From positions 21,527,491 through 21,591,490 of the forward strand of contig CM052361.1 of the NCBI GenBank assembly GCA_028551475.1: DNA of 64,000 nt. Direction: 5' to 3'. This DNA is from Casuarina equisetifolia. Lineage: Eukaryota; Streptophyta; Magnoliopsida; Fagales; Casuarinaceae. A program made the position numbers and the translations under genes. The notes beneath the pieces were generated by a model, which worked only from the letters and a program-made list of their open reading frames with translations, was not told the origin of the DNA and made no database searches. Below are positions 37,245 through 48,990 of this stretch, piece after piece; position 1 is the stretch's first letter, and every line of letters starts with the position of its first letter.

Positions 37245-38920
37245 AGAACCTTTGAAAGATATGGAATAAACTCTACTGTAATCTCCCGTTTCCCATAAAA
37301 TCTCTAGATATCTATTTCTAGGTCTGTTTTACAGGTCTCGCTTGTCCAAATAAGCTTTTAAATCATGTTGTAGTCTGATACTTAGGCTTGTAAGGGTTTT
37401 AACTGTCGAAGAACTCACAATATCCACTTAATCTTATGTAGAGAAGCAATGTATCTTCTGTTGCTTCCCACCTGTTACAACTAATTAACCACTTGCAACT
37501 ATTACACCAGCATTCTGTCTTTTTTGGGGGCATATAACACAATTCCAAACAAGCGACTGTTCACATTTCACTGATACACTTTCTCAAGTAGAACCTCTCA
37601 TCAAATTTCTTGTCATTAGTTTCTTTCTCCCATGTAAAACTTAAAGCTTCGTCAAATTCATCCGTTTCCCGTTTAATAAATAGCAGTTTGAGAGTCAGAA
37701 TGTTGTTCATCAAAAGAAGAAGCTAGATCACCGAAGGTTTGCGGTTGTGATAGCGTGATATAAGATCAAATTAAGAATAAACCGGCATAGATGCTTCCCA
37801 ATGGTAGTTGTAGAATTGTTTCTTATTTCGAAAACATTGTCACCCAGGTGATCAGTAGTCTTTTCATGGCGGTAGGTGCAATAAAAAGCCACGGAAAAAG
37901 AATTCAATTGGCTACGACAACAACCACAACCACATAACAACTCAAGAGAAGAAATAAGACAGTGTAACACACTAAAACTCAAAGATTGTATTTGGTGTTT
38001 CTCATGTTTTACTCAACCAACTCATTAGTGTAGAGAGTTCAGTGGAAAATTTATATAAAAAATTATTAGCTCAGTTTGCAACTTCCTAATATAATACTCT
38101 ATTTAATTAGATGACCATCATTAGCTCAACATAACGGTGGTTGGGAAGAAGATTCATGTTCTCAGGAAAAAAAAGAAAATAAAAGTCATTATGAGACCAA
38201 TGAAATTTAATATTAGGACGTGCTTGTCTTGGACTCTTAGTGGGTTGTCTCATTCAAATTATAGTTCGAGTCATCTTACTATTTAAATTGCTTTACTGTT
38301 GCAATTCAATGCAGGTGGGAATTAAGGAAGGATTATCATGTTATAATGCCACCGGCGAAAGGACCAGATAATTTAATAAACCCTCTTGGTATCACGTAGC
38401 TCTCAGCTTATAATACAAGAAATAAATTTCATTGGTGCTTCTGCATAGTTTTCGATGCAAATTTGGTGTTCATGTGGTAGCATATTTATTGCGACCCAGT
38501 TTCTGCTTTCTAATCTCGCTTTGAAGAGGCCACTATCAAGGGGGTTGAGGAGACAAGTAAAACGGAAGAAGCAAAGAAAACAGACGAAAAGAAAAACCTC
38601 ATTTATAGCTGACATGTATAGCTGAATTATTCGACTGGTTAACCTAGTTGAGAAAAGCAATCTGATTTTTTTTTCTTTTTCCTTTTTATCTTTTTCTGCT
38701 ATCAGGAATAAATGATGAGGCTAGCCATAGATGTTAAATCACTATCAGACCATAATGTGGGAGCCAATTTTTTCATACCTCCATCGATATACCACAACAA
38801 TCACCATAATTTACTTCACGTCCATATTTGTAGCAAATTTTGACTCTGCTTAAATTACATTTTTTTATAGCCTAAAATAGCACAGAAATTAAAAACGGAT
38901 GTTCATAATGAAAAAGATGA
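37245..38920. repeat. Duplicated GH3 3' flank plus spacer repeat D, copy 3
   Basis: 37245-37475 matches the GH3 3' flank at 5740-5990 (TACTGTAATCTCC, GGTCTG.TTTACAG, TGTAAGGGTTTTAA). 37510-38920 matches D1 and D2. No GH3 exons precede it, so the body of this GH3 unit is lost or was displaced. Confidence 0.75.
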
Positions 38921-40094
38921 GGTGGAATACTCGTACCGACACCTTTCTCTTTGCCGATATCCAAGAGTTATCTCATTATCTGTATGTGTAGTCTGCATTT
39001 GGAAGTTGATTAATTCTATAAATATGGTAGAGTTGCTAATCTAGGTCTTGCCCATTATTGATTGGAAGTAACAAATAATTTCAAAGGTGAGTCTGAATAC
39101 TTGGTCAAAGAAGATATATGTTTCCAAGAAAAAAGTCTTATATTGAGTATATAATCTCTCATGATGAAATTTAAATTAAGAAATTGCTATTCCAACTTTT
39201 GAACTAACTTTTAGATTAGATAATGAACCTTTTTAAAAATAGTATCAAAGCATAAGCTTTTTCCCTCGCACCCTTATGGATAAAGTTAAATCCTAAGTCT
39301 ACCATAAGGCACCATCAAGGTCTAATAATTGTTCATCATGTTGATGGAGTATATTAAGATTTGGTCAATAAGTTTCACATTATTATGAAAGTTATTAAAA
39401 ATCTTGTTTATAAGATAATGGGTTCCAACATCACTTAAGTTGACTTTTGAATTAGGAGTATTTTTTTTTCTCTTTTGGAGGGAGGTTGTGCCTAATAAAT
39501 TGTAATTTCCCTATATCTATCGTGATGAACTTAATCATTAGTGATGTTGCTTATGAGTTATAATGGCTCCCAATGACCCATTAAAAAAACAAAGGAAAAC
39601 TTTTTTTTTTTTTTTTTGTTTTGGAGGGGGAGGGAAAGGGAGGGGGGGAAGGGTGGGTTGGGGGGTTTGGTGGGAATGGTTGTGGTTAAGGGAAAAAATG
39701 AACACAAATGACTACTTGCTTGTCCCATGTGGATAAGACATATAGAAGATTATTAAAACTAAACTACAAAATTTCACCTTCCCGCTTTTCATAATATGCA
39801 AGTGGCTTTCCTTTTTTTTTTTTTTTTTGTTTAATTAGCTATTGTGCATTGCTTTCTTGATTGCGTGCAATAGTTAATTCTTTTGAAGGAGGCAAGTTTT
39901 CTTAAGACCATATATATGTGTGACATGTACACTGATATGAAATATTTGTTGCATGGAACCCTTACTGCATACATTCTAACAATAATTTACATAGAAATAT
40001 TTGGACCACATATTTTTCTTTTATGTTCATAATGATAGAGTAATTTTCAAATAGTAAAATTCAAGGGCCAATTTTTTTACTTTCACTTATAAGC
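38921..40094. other. Spacer upstream of the GH3 pseudogene array
   Basis: No gene seen. It has a poly-T run followed by a G-rich simple-sequence patch (39600-39680) and a second poly-T run near 39810. Text near 39280-39340 (GTTAAATCCTAAGTCTACCATAAGGCACC) recurs after truncated exon 5 at about 54970 and 55890. The part from about 39700 to 40090 recurs before every other exon-1 copy (about 40800-41290, 51680-52000, 62060-62380), so it is the original upstream flank of the GH3 gene. Confidence 0.6.
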
Positions 40095-40620
40095 GGAAGT
40101 AGGATTTATAGCAATAGTTATAAATGGTCCTCCTAATACATTGGACATTATTTTGTGCTCAACATCAACAACGCTAGTGTATTTTCTATCATGTTCAAAT
40201 CGAAAACACAATCAAAATAAGGAGGATATAGAGGGCGTGGATTGCATTTATGGAAGTAGGATTTATAGCAATATTTATAGCAATAGTTATAAATGGTCCT
40301 CTTAATACATTGGACATTATTTTGTGCTCAACATCAGCAACGCTAGTGTATTTTCTCTCATGTTCAAATCGAAAACACAATCAAAATGAGAAGGATATAG
40401 AGGGCGTGGATTGCATTTATAGAGACCTTGATGCACGTGTAGAGTCTTGTACCAAAGAGCTTTCTCGAATAAGATTGCAAGATAAGGCCAACCTAATGAT
40501 CCAAATGGAGCACCAGGTTGCAAAACCCACTTACAAAGTTGACCCATCAAAGACCTTTCCATGGTACCTTCATCCGTCTCTTACACTTTTACCAAGTATT
40601 TTGCATATAAGCTGAAGAAT
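40095..40620 (+). pseudogene. GH3 exon 1 relic with an internal 157-bp tandem repeat
   Basis: The open frame 40250-40612 reads CIYRDLDARVESCTKELSR, then a DKANLMIQMEHQVA segment. This is the GH3 N-terminal pattern (YKDP...VRVKDLLSRMTLEEKIGQM.Q...A) and gives the exon missing from the window for the intact gene. The first part (40095-40251) is a tandem copy of 40252-40420 with period 157. It ends near the expected donor, but the repeat and substitutions make a normal product unlikely. Confidence 0.8.
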
Positions 40621-41284
40621 TTAGGGTTTATGGTTTAGTTGGGCTTAATCATTGGTGATGTAGGTTATGAGTTCTAACAGCTCTCATTGACCTACAAAAG
40701 AAAAAGAAAAGAAAAAGAAAAGAGATTTGTTTTGGGAAGGGGGGTTTGTTGAGTATGAGAATGAAAATAGATGACTCAATCAAGTGAAAGTGCCTACTTT
40801 TCTTTCTAAATCTCTTACCAAATACTAGTCTTACCTTGATTATGCATTGAGTTTCTTGGCAATTGTCTTACATCAAGTGTAATCCCTCAAAGGCCAAAAT
40901 TTTACTCTGTGTGGATAGGACGTATAAAAGATAATTAAAACTAAACTATGGAACTTCACCTACTCTTTTGTCATTTAGTAATATGCAAGTGGAAATTTTC
41001 ATATTAAATGAGCTATTGTCTGTTGCTTTTTCGATTATGCATAGTAGTTAATTCTTTTAAAGGAGCCAAGTTTCCTTAAGACTAGATATGTGTGACATGT
41101 ACACTAACATGAAATATTTGTTGCATGGAACCCCTATTGCATACATTCTAACAACAATTTAGATAGAAAAACAAATAGAATTAATTATTTTTAGACTTAC
41201 TAATATCTTGGGACCAAATATTTTTTTATACTAAAAAAGATTGAGGTTAATTTTCAAACAGTAGTCATTTTTTTTTTTACTTAC

Positions 41285-41640
41285 ACTTATGAGCAAAAGT
41301 AGGATTTCTAACAACAATTATAAATAGTCCTTCTAATACATTGGACATTATTTCGTGCTTAACATCGGTTACACTAGTGTATTTTTTTAAAAGTTCAAGC
41401 CAAAAATGGAACCAGATTGAGGAGGGATGTAGATGGTGTCCATTGCATTTACAAAAGCCCTAATGCACTTGTAGAGGCTCGTATCAAAGACCTTGTTTCT
41501 CAAATGAGATTGTAAGATAAGGTTAGCTAGATGATCCAAAATTGAGTGCTAAGCCACAAAACCTCTTACAAAACTGACTCCATCAAAGACCTTTGCATTG
41601 ATACATTCCTTTATCTCTCAAACTTACTAGATATTTTGTA
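41285..41640 (+). pseudogene. GH3 exon 1 relic, second tandem copy
   Basis: About 1.0-1.1 kb downstream of the first, with the same upstream flank. The reading frame is broken (GCATTTACAAAAGCCCTAATG ... GAGATTGTAAGATAAGG). It leads into intron 1 of pseudogene B. Confidence 0.8.
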
Positions 41641-42625
41641 TATGAGCTAAAGGTAAAGATAAAGACAAAGGCAAGAAGTTCAAGTGTATATAAGGCCAAA
41701 GATAGGTCATGAGGTGATTACTACCTCCTCCCACTGACAAACCTAAACCCATCACAAAAAGTCTCTTTCATGCATGTGAAACTGGTTTCTTGAATCCTTT
41801 TTCATGATAATTTGTTTTATTTAGGAGGTTTCTTACGTATGAAACTTTCTTGCATGTGGACTATGTAGTGAATGTTTTGTGTAAAAAGCTTAGTTTTGTG
41901 GCCATTACCACTCCCTCCTACTGACAAAGGTGACTTCATCAAATAAACTTTCTTTCATGCATGTAAAAGAGGTTTTTACAAACGTTTTCATGAATTTTAT
42001 TTTTTCATACAATATGTTTTCTTGCTTGTGAAACTTTCTTTCATATGGTCTATGTAGTGAACTTTTTATGTAAAAGGCTTACTTTTGTAGCTTATATTGA
42101 ATAGGACAATGTTTTGAGGTTTGTATAAAACATTACAAAATGGAAACTTTTAAGAATGAGGAGGAGGCCGTAATTTTTGGCAAAAAAAATAAAAAATAAA
42201 TTGTGCTTTACTAGTGTTTTAAAGAAATGTGTTAAAATGGCCTTAGGCTAGCTAGCTGGAGTTCATTCTAGTGGTTAAGTGCAATTGGAAGGTTGCTTTT
42301 AAGAATGTTCATGTTAGACTGTGTATTGGTGGTTTATGGTGAATTTGACTTACAAAGGTTTAGAGTGGGTAATTGTGGGGTACTTGAAGAAAGTTTTGAA
42401 TGGTGGGGTATGTTTGGGGGACTAATTGAGTGAAACAAGTGAGTGCAATGCCAATTAGAAAAGAACAATAGAACTAAATAATCACACTTAACCGGAAGAG
42501 AATAAAAAACATAAATATTGGGTTGTGCTTAGATTGGTTTTTGCTAATTTATATTGAGTCTTCTAGATGCTAGGACTATTTAGCTACCCTTAATATTTGC
42601 ATGTAATTAATGAACAACTATTACA

Positions 42626-43725
42626 GGGAGCATACTAAGTTACATTGTTAGTAAGCCTCGTAAGGATGCAATGGCTTCAAAATGGCCAAAATAGTTGACG
42701 ACTTTTAGAAGACTACATTTGAATTGTGACTTGGTATACCCCTTATATATGAGATTAATGTTGTTCATGCAACAAAAATATCTACATGCCACTATTTTCA
42801 TACAATATTGGTATTGGAGCTACCATGGTATAGAAGAAAATTTAAAAAACTTTTATCATATAGTTTTTAATACATACTATCATAATCTTGTTAGCCTCCA
42901 AATGGAAGGCTATAAGGTTTAGAATCTCTTATAGTTTGACACATGATAGGGATGATGAATTGGCTCAAAAATAAGAGAATAACAATGCTTGAAATTTTCT
43001 TATATATTTTACTATTGTTCGTATGCTCTTTTTTTTTCTCTTGCGAATTTTAATCTTGTTTGCTAATTAAAAATATTTATATTTTTTTAAAGTTTATTTG
43101 ATCATTAATTAATTTGTAAAACATGGAAATGAAAGGATTATTAATTTGTAAAATATGAATGGATATAAAATATATTCTCAAGTTTCTATTAAAATATAAC
43201 TATTCTAATCTAAAGAAAATAAAGAGGTTTTGAATGAAATCATAAAAATATGTATGATCAAGTGGAATTTAATGTACTTTTGTTCCATGTTTAGCTTTAA
43301 GTAGTATATATCTAATGATTTGGAAGGAAATTATTGGTTATGGTATATCGAGCTAAATTTCTTAGAATCAAGGACTGCATTCTATAGTATGTGGTGAACA
43401 ATATGCACTATTCCACAAAATTCCTTTTTGCTATTATATGTGACCTTGAATCAAAAAAAATTGTAGGACTTGAAATCTAATAGCCAAATGAGGAATACTT
43501 GTAAGTTCTCAAACTATGGTGTAGAGTTATATTAAACATAGATTATTCTTGTTCTCCCATCTTCATTCTTCATATTTCCTCTATGAATTTTCTATCTTTG
43601 ATTGATAGATTGTTAAGAAAATTCATCTAGATGATTTTAACAAGTATGCTAAAATCCTAGTTGGGGATGGTGTTATGAAAGCTATAAAGAAGACATTGAA
43701 ATAATTAAAAAGAGATTCATTGAAA
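42626..43725 (+). pseudogene. GH3 pseudogene B (exons 2-4)
   Basis: Intron 1 (from about 41640) is followed by exon 2 (42626-42830; the frame fails from the start), exon 3 (about 42950-43300, split by a ~265-bp insertion) and a truncated exon 4 (about 43640-43720). The copy then switches abruptly to intron 1 of the next copy. Its intron 1 is most like that of pseudogene F (56.5-57.2 kb). Confidence 0.85.
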
Positions 43726-45424
43726 CTTTTTTTCATTAAAATTTCTTTCATTAAAGTTGATTCTTGCCTATAAAACTTTCTTTCTTTCTTGAAACTTTCT
43801 TGCTTGTGGTCTATGTAGTGAATTTTTTATATAAAGGCTTAGTTTTATGGCTTGTATTACATAGGTTATGGGTCCTATTTGAATAATAGTGGACGAATAT
43901 TGTTTGTCACTAAAATATGTTTTGGTGTTTGTATGAAACACAACTAAAGTCAAACTTTTAAAGATGAGGAGAAAGTTGGAATTTTCAGCAAAAAAGGTTA
44001 AAGGTTTTGCTTTTTTTAAGGTTTCTTCTTTAAACAAGACCAAAGGCTGGATTAGACCAAACCAATTGTAAGCTCCTTTCCTATTCTTGAATCGATGTGA
44101 TTTTTGTTAAATTGTGCTCTACTAGTGTTCCAAAGAAAAGTGCTGAGATAGCCTCTAATAAGCTAGGTAGAGCTCGTTTTAGTGGTTAAGTGGAATTGGA
44201 GCGTTGCTTTTAAGAATATTCACATTGGATTATGTATTGATGGTTTGTGTGAGTTAAAGTTGTGGAGGTTTGAGTGGGCAATTGCAAGGTTCTTGAAGAA
44301 AGTGTTTAACGGGAAAAATATCTTTGTAGGACTAATTGAATGAAACAAGTGAGTGTTGTGTCAATTATAAAAGAAAAAAAGAAACAAATAATTTTAATTA
44401 ACCAAGAGAGAAGTAAAAACATAAATCTTGTGTTAGGTTTAAATTGGTTTTTGGTATCTCATATTGGGTCCTCTAGATGCTTGGTTCATCTACTTAACCT
44501 TAGTGTTGCAAGGAGCATACTGACTTATGGGGGTAGTGGGCCTCGTAAAGATGTAATAGCTTCGAAATGGGCCAAAATGGTTGACAAATTCCAAAAGACT
44601 ACGCTTAAGTCATGACTTAGGATACTACTTATATATAAGATTGATGTTATTCATGGTAACAACAATATTTATGGTGGCACTATTTTCACACAAGATTATA
44701 AAAGAAAATTTAAGAAAATTTTATCATACAATTTGTCTATACATGCTATCATAATCTTGTTAAGATCCAAGTAGAAGGTTGTAGGGCTTGTAGCTCTAGG
44801 TACTCTTATAGTTTAACACTCATGATAAGGATGTTGAATTGGTTCAAAAAATAAAAGAAGCAACAACACTTGAATTTTTCTAATATATTTTCTTATTGTT
44901 CAATTGCTCTTTCTTTTTTTCTCACAAACTTTAATCTTGCTTGCTAACAATAAAGATTCATATTTTCATTGAAATTTTATTTGTGTATTAATTAATTTAT
45001 GAAAAATAAAAATGAAAGGATTATTAATAGTTTGTTAAACCTTCTTATGAAAGTGCATATCCATGAATACATATCAAATCTATTTTTGAGTTTATGTTAA
45101 AATATAACTATTCTAATCTAAAGAAAATATAGAGGTTTTGAATGAAATCATAAGAATATTTATAATCAAGAGGAATTCATTGTACTTTTACTCCATGTGT
45201 GGTTGTAAGTATTATATATCTAACCAGTCTGAAGGTAATTATTTATTTTTTATATTTTCTTTATGAATTTTCTATTGTTGAGTGACAAATTGTCGAGAAA
45301 ATTCATTCATATGGCTTTAACAAGTATGCTAAAATCCTAGATAGGGAAGATGCTATGAGAGCTATGGTGAAGACATATGAGAGCTATAATGGAGACATTA
45401 AAATAGTTTAAAAAGGTTCCTTAA
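43726..45424 (+). pseudogene. GH3 pseudogene C (intron 1 to exon 4)
   Basis: Intron 1 relic, exon 2 (44513-44695; GGGCCTCGTAAAGATG readable), exon 3 (44830-45210, with the same insertion) and exon 4 (about 45320-45410), which has an internal duplication of GAGAGCTAT...GAAGACAT. As in copy B, exon 4 breaks off and is joined to intron 1 sequence. Confidence 0.85.
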
Positions 45425-48065
45425 AGCTTTTTTCATGAAAATGGTTTTTTGCCTATGAGACTTTCTTGCATTTTGTCTATATAGTGAATTTTTTATATAA
45501 AGGGCTTAGTTTTATGGCTTGTATTGTATGGGTCATGTGAATATTAAATATCTTGTTAAGGGCTGAGTTTGTTTTGTAGCTTCTATTGTATAGGTTATGT
45601 GTCCATCTTGAGCAACAATGGATCAATATTTTATGTCACCAAAACAACTATATTTTACAGTTTGTATGAAACACAACTAAAGGGGAAGTTTCATGAATGA
45701 GGAGAAGGTTGGAATTTTTAACAAAAAAATGTAAAGCTTCTGCTTCCTTCAAGGTTTATTCTTTGAACAAGAACAAAGGTTAGAGAAGACCAACCAACCA
45801 TAAGCTCCTTTCCAATTTTTTGAATCTATGTCAATTATGTAATTGTTTTCTACTAGTGTTCTAAAGAAAGGTGCTAAATAGCCTTGAGTTGGCTAGCTGG
45901 AGCTTATTCTAGTGGTTAAGTAGAATTAGAGGGTTGTTTTTGAGAATGTTCACATTGGATTGTGTATTAGTGGTTTGCATGAGTTTGAGTTACAAAGGTT
46001 AGAGTGGGTAACTGTGAGGTACTTGAAGAAAATTTTGAGTTGGTAGAATAACTTTAGGGACTAACTGGTAAAACAAGTTAGTGCTATGCCAATTATCATA
46101 TAAAAATATAAATAAATAATCACAATTAACCAACAAAGGAGTAAAAACATAAATCTTGGGCTCGGTTCAAATTGGTTTTTACTAATTCATATTAAGTTCT
46201 CTAAATACTTGGTTTCTCTACCTAACCTTAGTGTTGCATGCAATTGATGAAAAGGTTTTGCAAGGAGCATATGGATTTATGGAAGATGGTGGTATTGACA
46301 AGGGAATAAATGAAGGGAACACTATAACATCTTATGAAGACCTAGAGAGGGTATACATTTAACACCTTATCTAGACTATATTTCTTAAGGAGTTTCCATT
46401 GTTATGGCACCTTATTCTAGTAAACTTCTTTCTTGTAATACTCAAATATCTAGAGACACAAATCTTGTTATGGTCCATTTGTAGTGTTATAATTAGGCAT
46501 CTAGGTCTTCTACACAATAGTTTTACACAATTTTGGATGATTTGTTTTAAGTCTCCACATTTCCTTCTTATCTCAATGAAAGGACAACCTTTAATTGTGC
46601 TTTCTTATTTCTTTCTAATTTTTATCTTTTATACGGGTCTTTGGTCTAGGTTGAAGGAATATAATGAAGGTGGAGCAATGGAGCTATTAAATCAATTACC
46701 TTTATTGTATTCAAATTTTAATTTTTTTAGGTAAAATATGATGAAAGCTTTTCTAATTTCTAATTGGTTGGGACTTGACAAACTTAATAACCCTTGGGAA
46801 AAATTTACCATACTTGCATTTCCCTAGCTATTAAAGCAAGATTATATATGGTAGAGATTGAACTCCAATTCTAAAGACTAAGTAGTGCTTCTAGTTGTTT
46901 ATTTCTTCCTTTGCTTACCCAAGAAAATGTAGGTGATGGTACCCTATAGACATGAATTATTTATGGAGAATTTGGTATCTTTGGTTAAAGAAAATGAGAT
47001 ATTGATGGCCAAGATTGATTATGCTATTGAACAAATACTGAGAGTGAAGTATGTTGTTGGTCTTTTTGAATATCTTTTTACAAATAGGTACTTGCTTGAT
47101 ATAGTTGGTTACAAGGTAATTTTTGCAGTGTTGACCCCTTTTCATTAATGATCCACATTCATAAAGGGAGAAAAATATGTACTCAATTACGAAGAATTTT
47201 CACTTTTTATTTTTCTTTTCCTAAATGGGTGAGAAAATAAAATATTTTAGGTCATTTATTCTCTTCATAACAAAATTTCACTTCATTATTATTGTGAGTA
47301 ATAATTGTTACTAATTTTCCTAGCTAGAATTTTAAGAAGGCTTGTACTTGTAAATAAAAATTGTATTACCATAACTTGTAGTTATTGCTATTGCCATAAT
47401 ACTTATGGGAAATGTATCAAGTATTATGGAAATAGTGTAAGGAAAATTTGATAATGTTCACTAGAAATATCAAAGAACATACCATGGTTATCGTTGTGTA
47501 TGATGAATTGATCACTAGTAGCTATAAAGTTACCGATGAACTAGGATGAAGTGAAAGGCAAAGGATAAGGAAATGATAGAAGGAAGAAGGATTGTTAGAA
47601 GTGGTAAAGACATGAAACACTAATAATCTTGTCTCTTAAGAGCTTTTAAAAACCATTTGACTTGGAATGAATCATATATCAGGGATATTTCATTATTATT
47701 CTTTTACTATTATAATCTATAGTAATACATGGTTGATGTAATCTTATGTTTTAGTTATCAACCAACAAGAATATATTACCATGAATGATGCATCATTGCA
47801 AAACTAAAAGTGTCTTAGCTTTGAAATTTTTTACAGTTGCATAAAGATCTAGCATGTGAAGCAATACACAAGTCATTGATTTTTGAAAAATGACAAGGAT
47901 CCTAAAAAGCCCATTCTTCCTTTAGATAGAAATGAAAAAAGAATTCTTGTTGCCAGAACACATGTTGATGATCTTGGATATCAATGTGGAGGATGGACAT
48001 CAAATTGGAATAGGAAAAGTGGCAAAACTACAGCTAGCATGCAAATCCATTGTTATAAGCATTAA
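45425..48065 (+). pseudogene. GH3 pseudogene D (intron 1, exon 2/5 fusion, exons 6-8)
   Basis: Intron 1 leads to about 25 bases of exon 2 (46260) fused directly to exon 5 (GAAGATGGTGGTATTGAC, 46283-46430), so exons 3-4 are deleted. Exon 6 is near 46745-46850, exon 7 is full length with no stop (46933-47115, VMVPYRHELFMENLVSL, donor GTAAT kept), and exon 8 is at 47837-48045 with a frameshift near its start. Exon 6 reads LISNWLG: the nucleophile Asp is Asn, but the adjacent Trp, absent from the intact gene, is kept. Confidence 0.88.
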
Positions 48066-48700
48066 TAACATTATCAAAGTAAACATGCTACTCAATGCTC
48101 ATTACAATATAGCTGCATGCCAAATATTGTTTTGCCACTTTTCCCACTCCAATTTGATGTCCATCCTCCATATTGATATCCAAGATCATCAGCATGTGTT
48201 CTAGTAACAAGAATTCTTTTTGCATTTCTATCTAAAGGAAGAAAAGGCTTTTTAGGATCTTGCCATTTTTCAAAAGAATCAATGACTTGTGTATTGCTTC
48301 ACGTGTTAGATCTTTATGCAACTGTTAAAAATTTTAAAACTAAGACACTTTTAGTTTTGCAATGATGCATCATTCATAGTAATATATTCTTGTTGGTTGA
48401 TAACTAAAACACACGATTACACCAACTATGTATTATTGTGGATTATATCAATAAAAGTATAATAATGAAATATCCATGATGTATGATTCATTCCAAGTCA
48501 AATGGCTTTTAAAAGTTCTTAAGAGACAAAATTATTAGTGTTTTATGTCTTTACGACTTCTAACAATCCTTCTTCCTTCTATCCTTTCCTCATCCCTTGC
48601 CTTTCACTTCATCCTAGTTCATTGACAACTTTATAGCTACTAGTGATCAATTCCTTACACACAACGATAACCATGATATATTCTTTGATATTTCTATGTG
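47461..48700. repeat. Large inverted repeat of GH3 intron 7 plus exon 8
   Basis: The left arm 47461-48050 (intron 7 then exon 8, forward) is matched by the reverse complement of 48105-48700. The arms are about 590 bp with few mismatches and a spacer of only some 55 bp. RNA crossing it could fold into a long hairpin. Confidence 0.88.
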
Positions 48701-48715
48701 ACTAAAGGCTTTCAA
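48105..48715 (-). pseudogene. Inverted GH3 exon 8 and intron 7
   Basis: On the minus strand: intron 7 (48700-48330), acceptor AACAG, then exon 8 (48329-48125) with ARTHADD-like and GGW regions partly readable. It is the right arm of the inverted repeat and is copied again at 58545-59110. Confidence 0.85.
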
Positions 48716-48990
48716 TAAGTATTATTAATATTTCTATATGATGATAAAATTAGTCGCAACAAAGGTTTAGTGGAAATGTATTTAGATTTTTTCTATAGAT
48801 GTAATGCCTTAAATGCACTTTGCATGAATTATGATGCTTTGTTTTCTAGGCATAATCATTTTGGATGCTATTAAAAAGGTAGTGGGTGACAATATAGAAA
48901 TAGTTTATGAGAACTATCCAAGGCAAAAAGCTTAGCATGATAGGGTTTCTCTTTTGCAGTTGTAATTGTTAGTGAAGAACCCTATGGGGA
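48716..48990 (+). pseudogene. GH3 intron 8 end and truncated exon 9
   Basis: Forward again: the end of intron 8, acceptor TTTTCTAG near 48850, and about 140 bases of exon 9 (ILDAIKKVVGDN, then frameshifted) up to GAAGAACCCTATGGGGAG. At 48990 it is joined to intron 1 text (GAGGTTTCTTGC). Confidence 0.82.
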
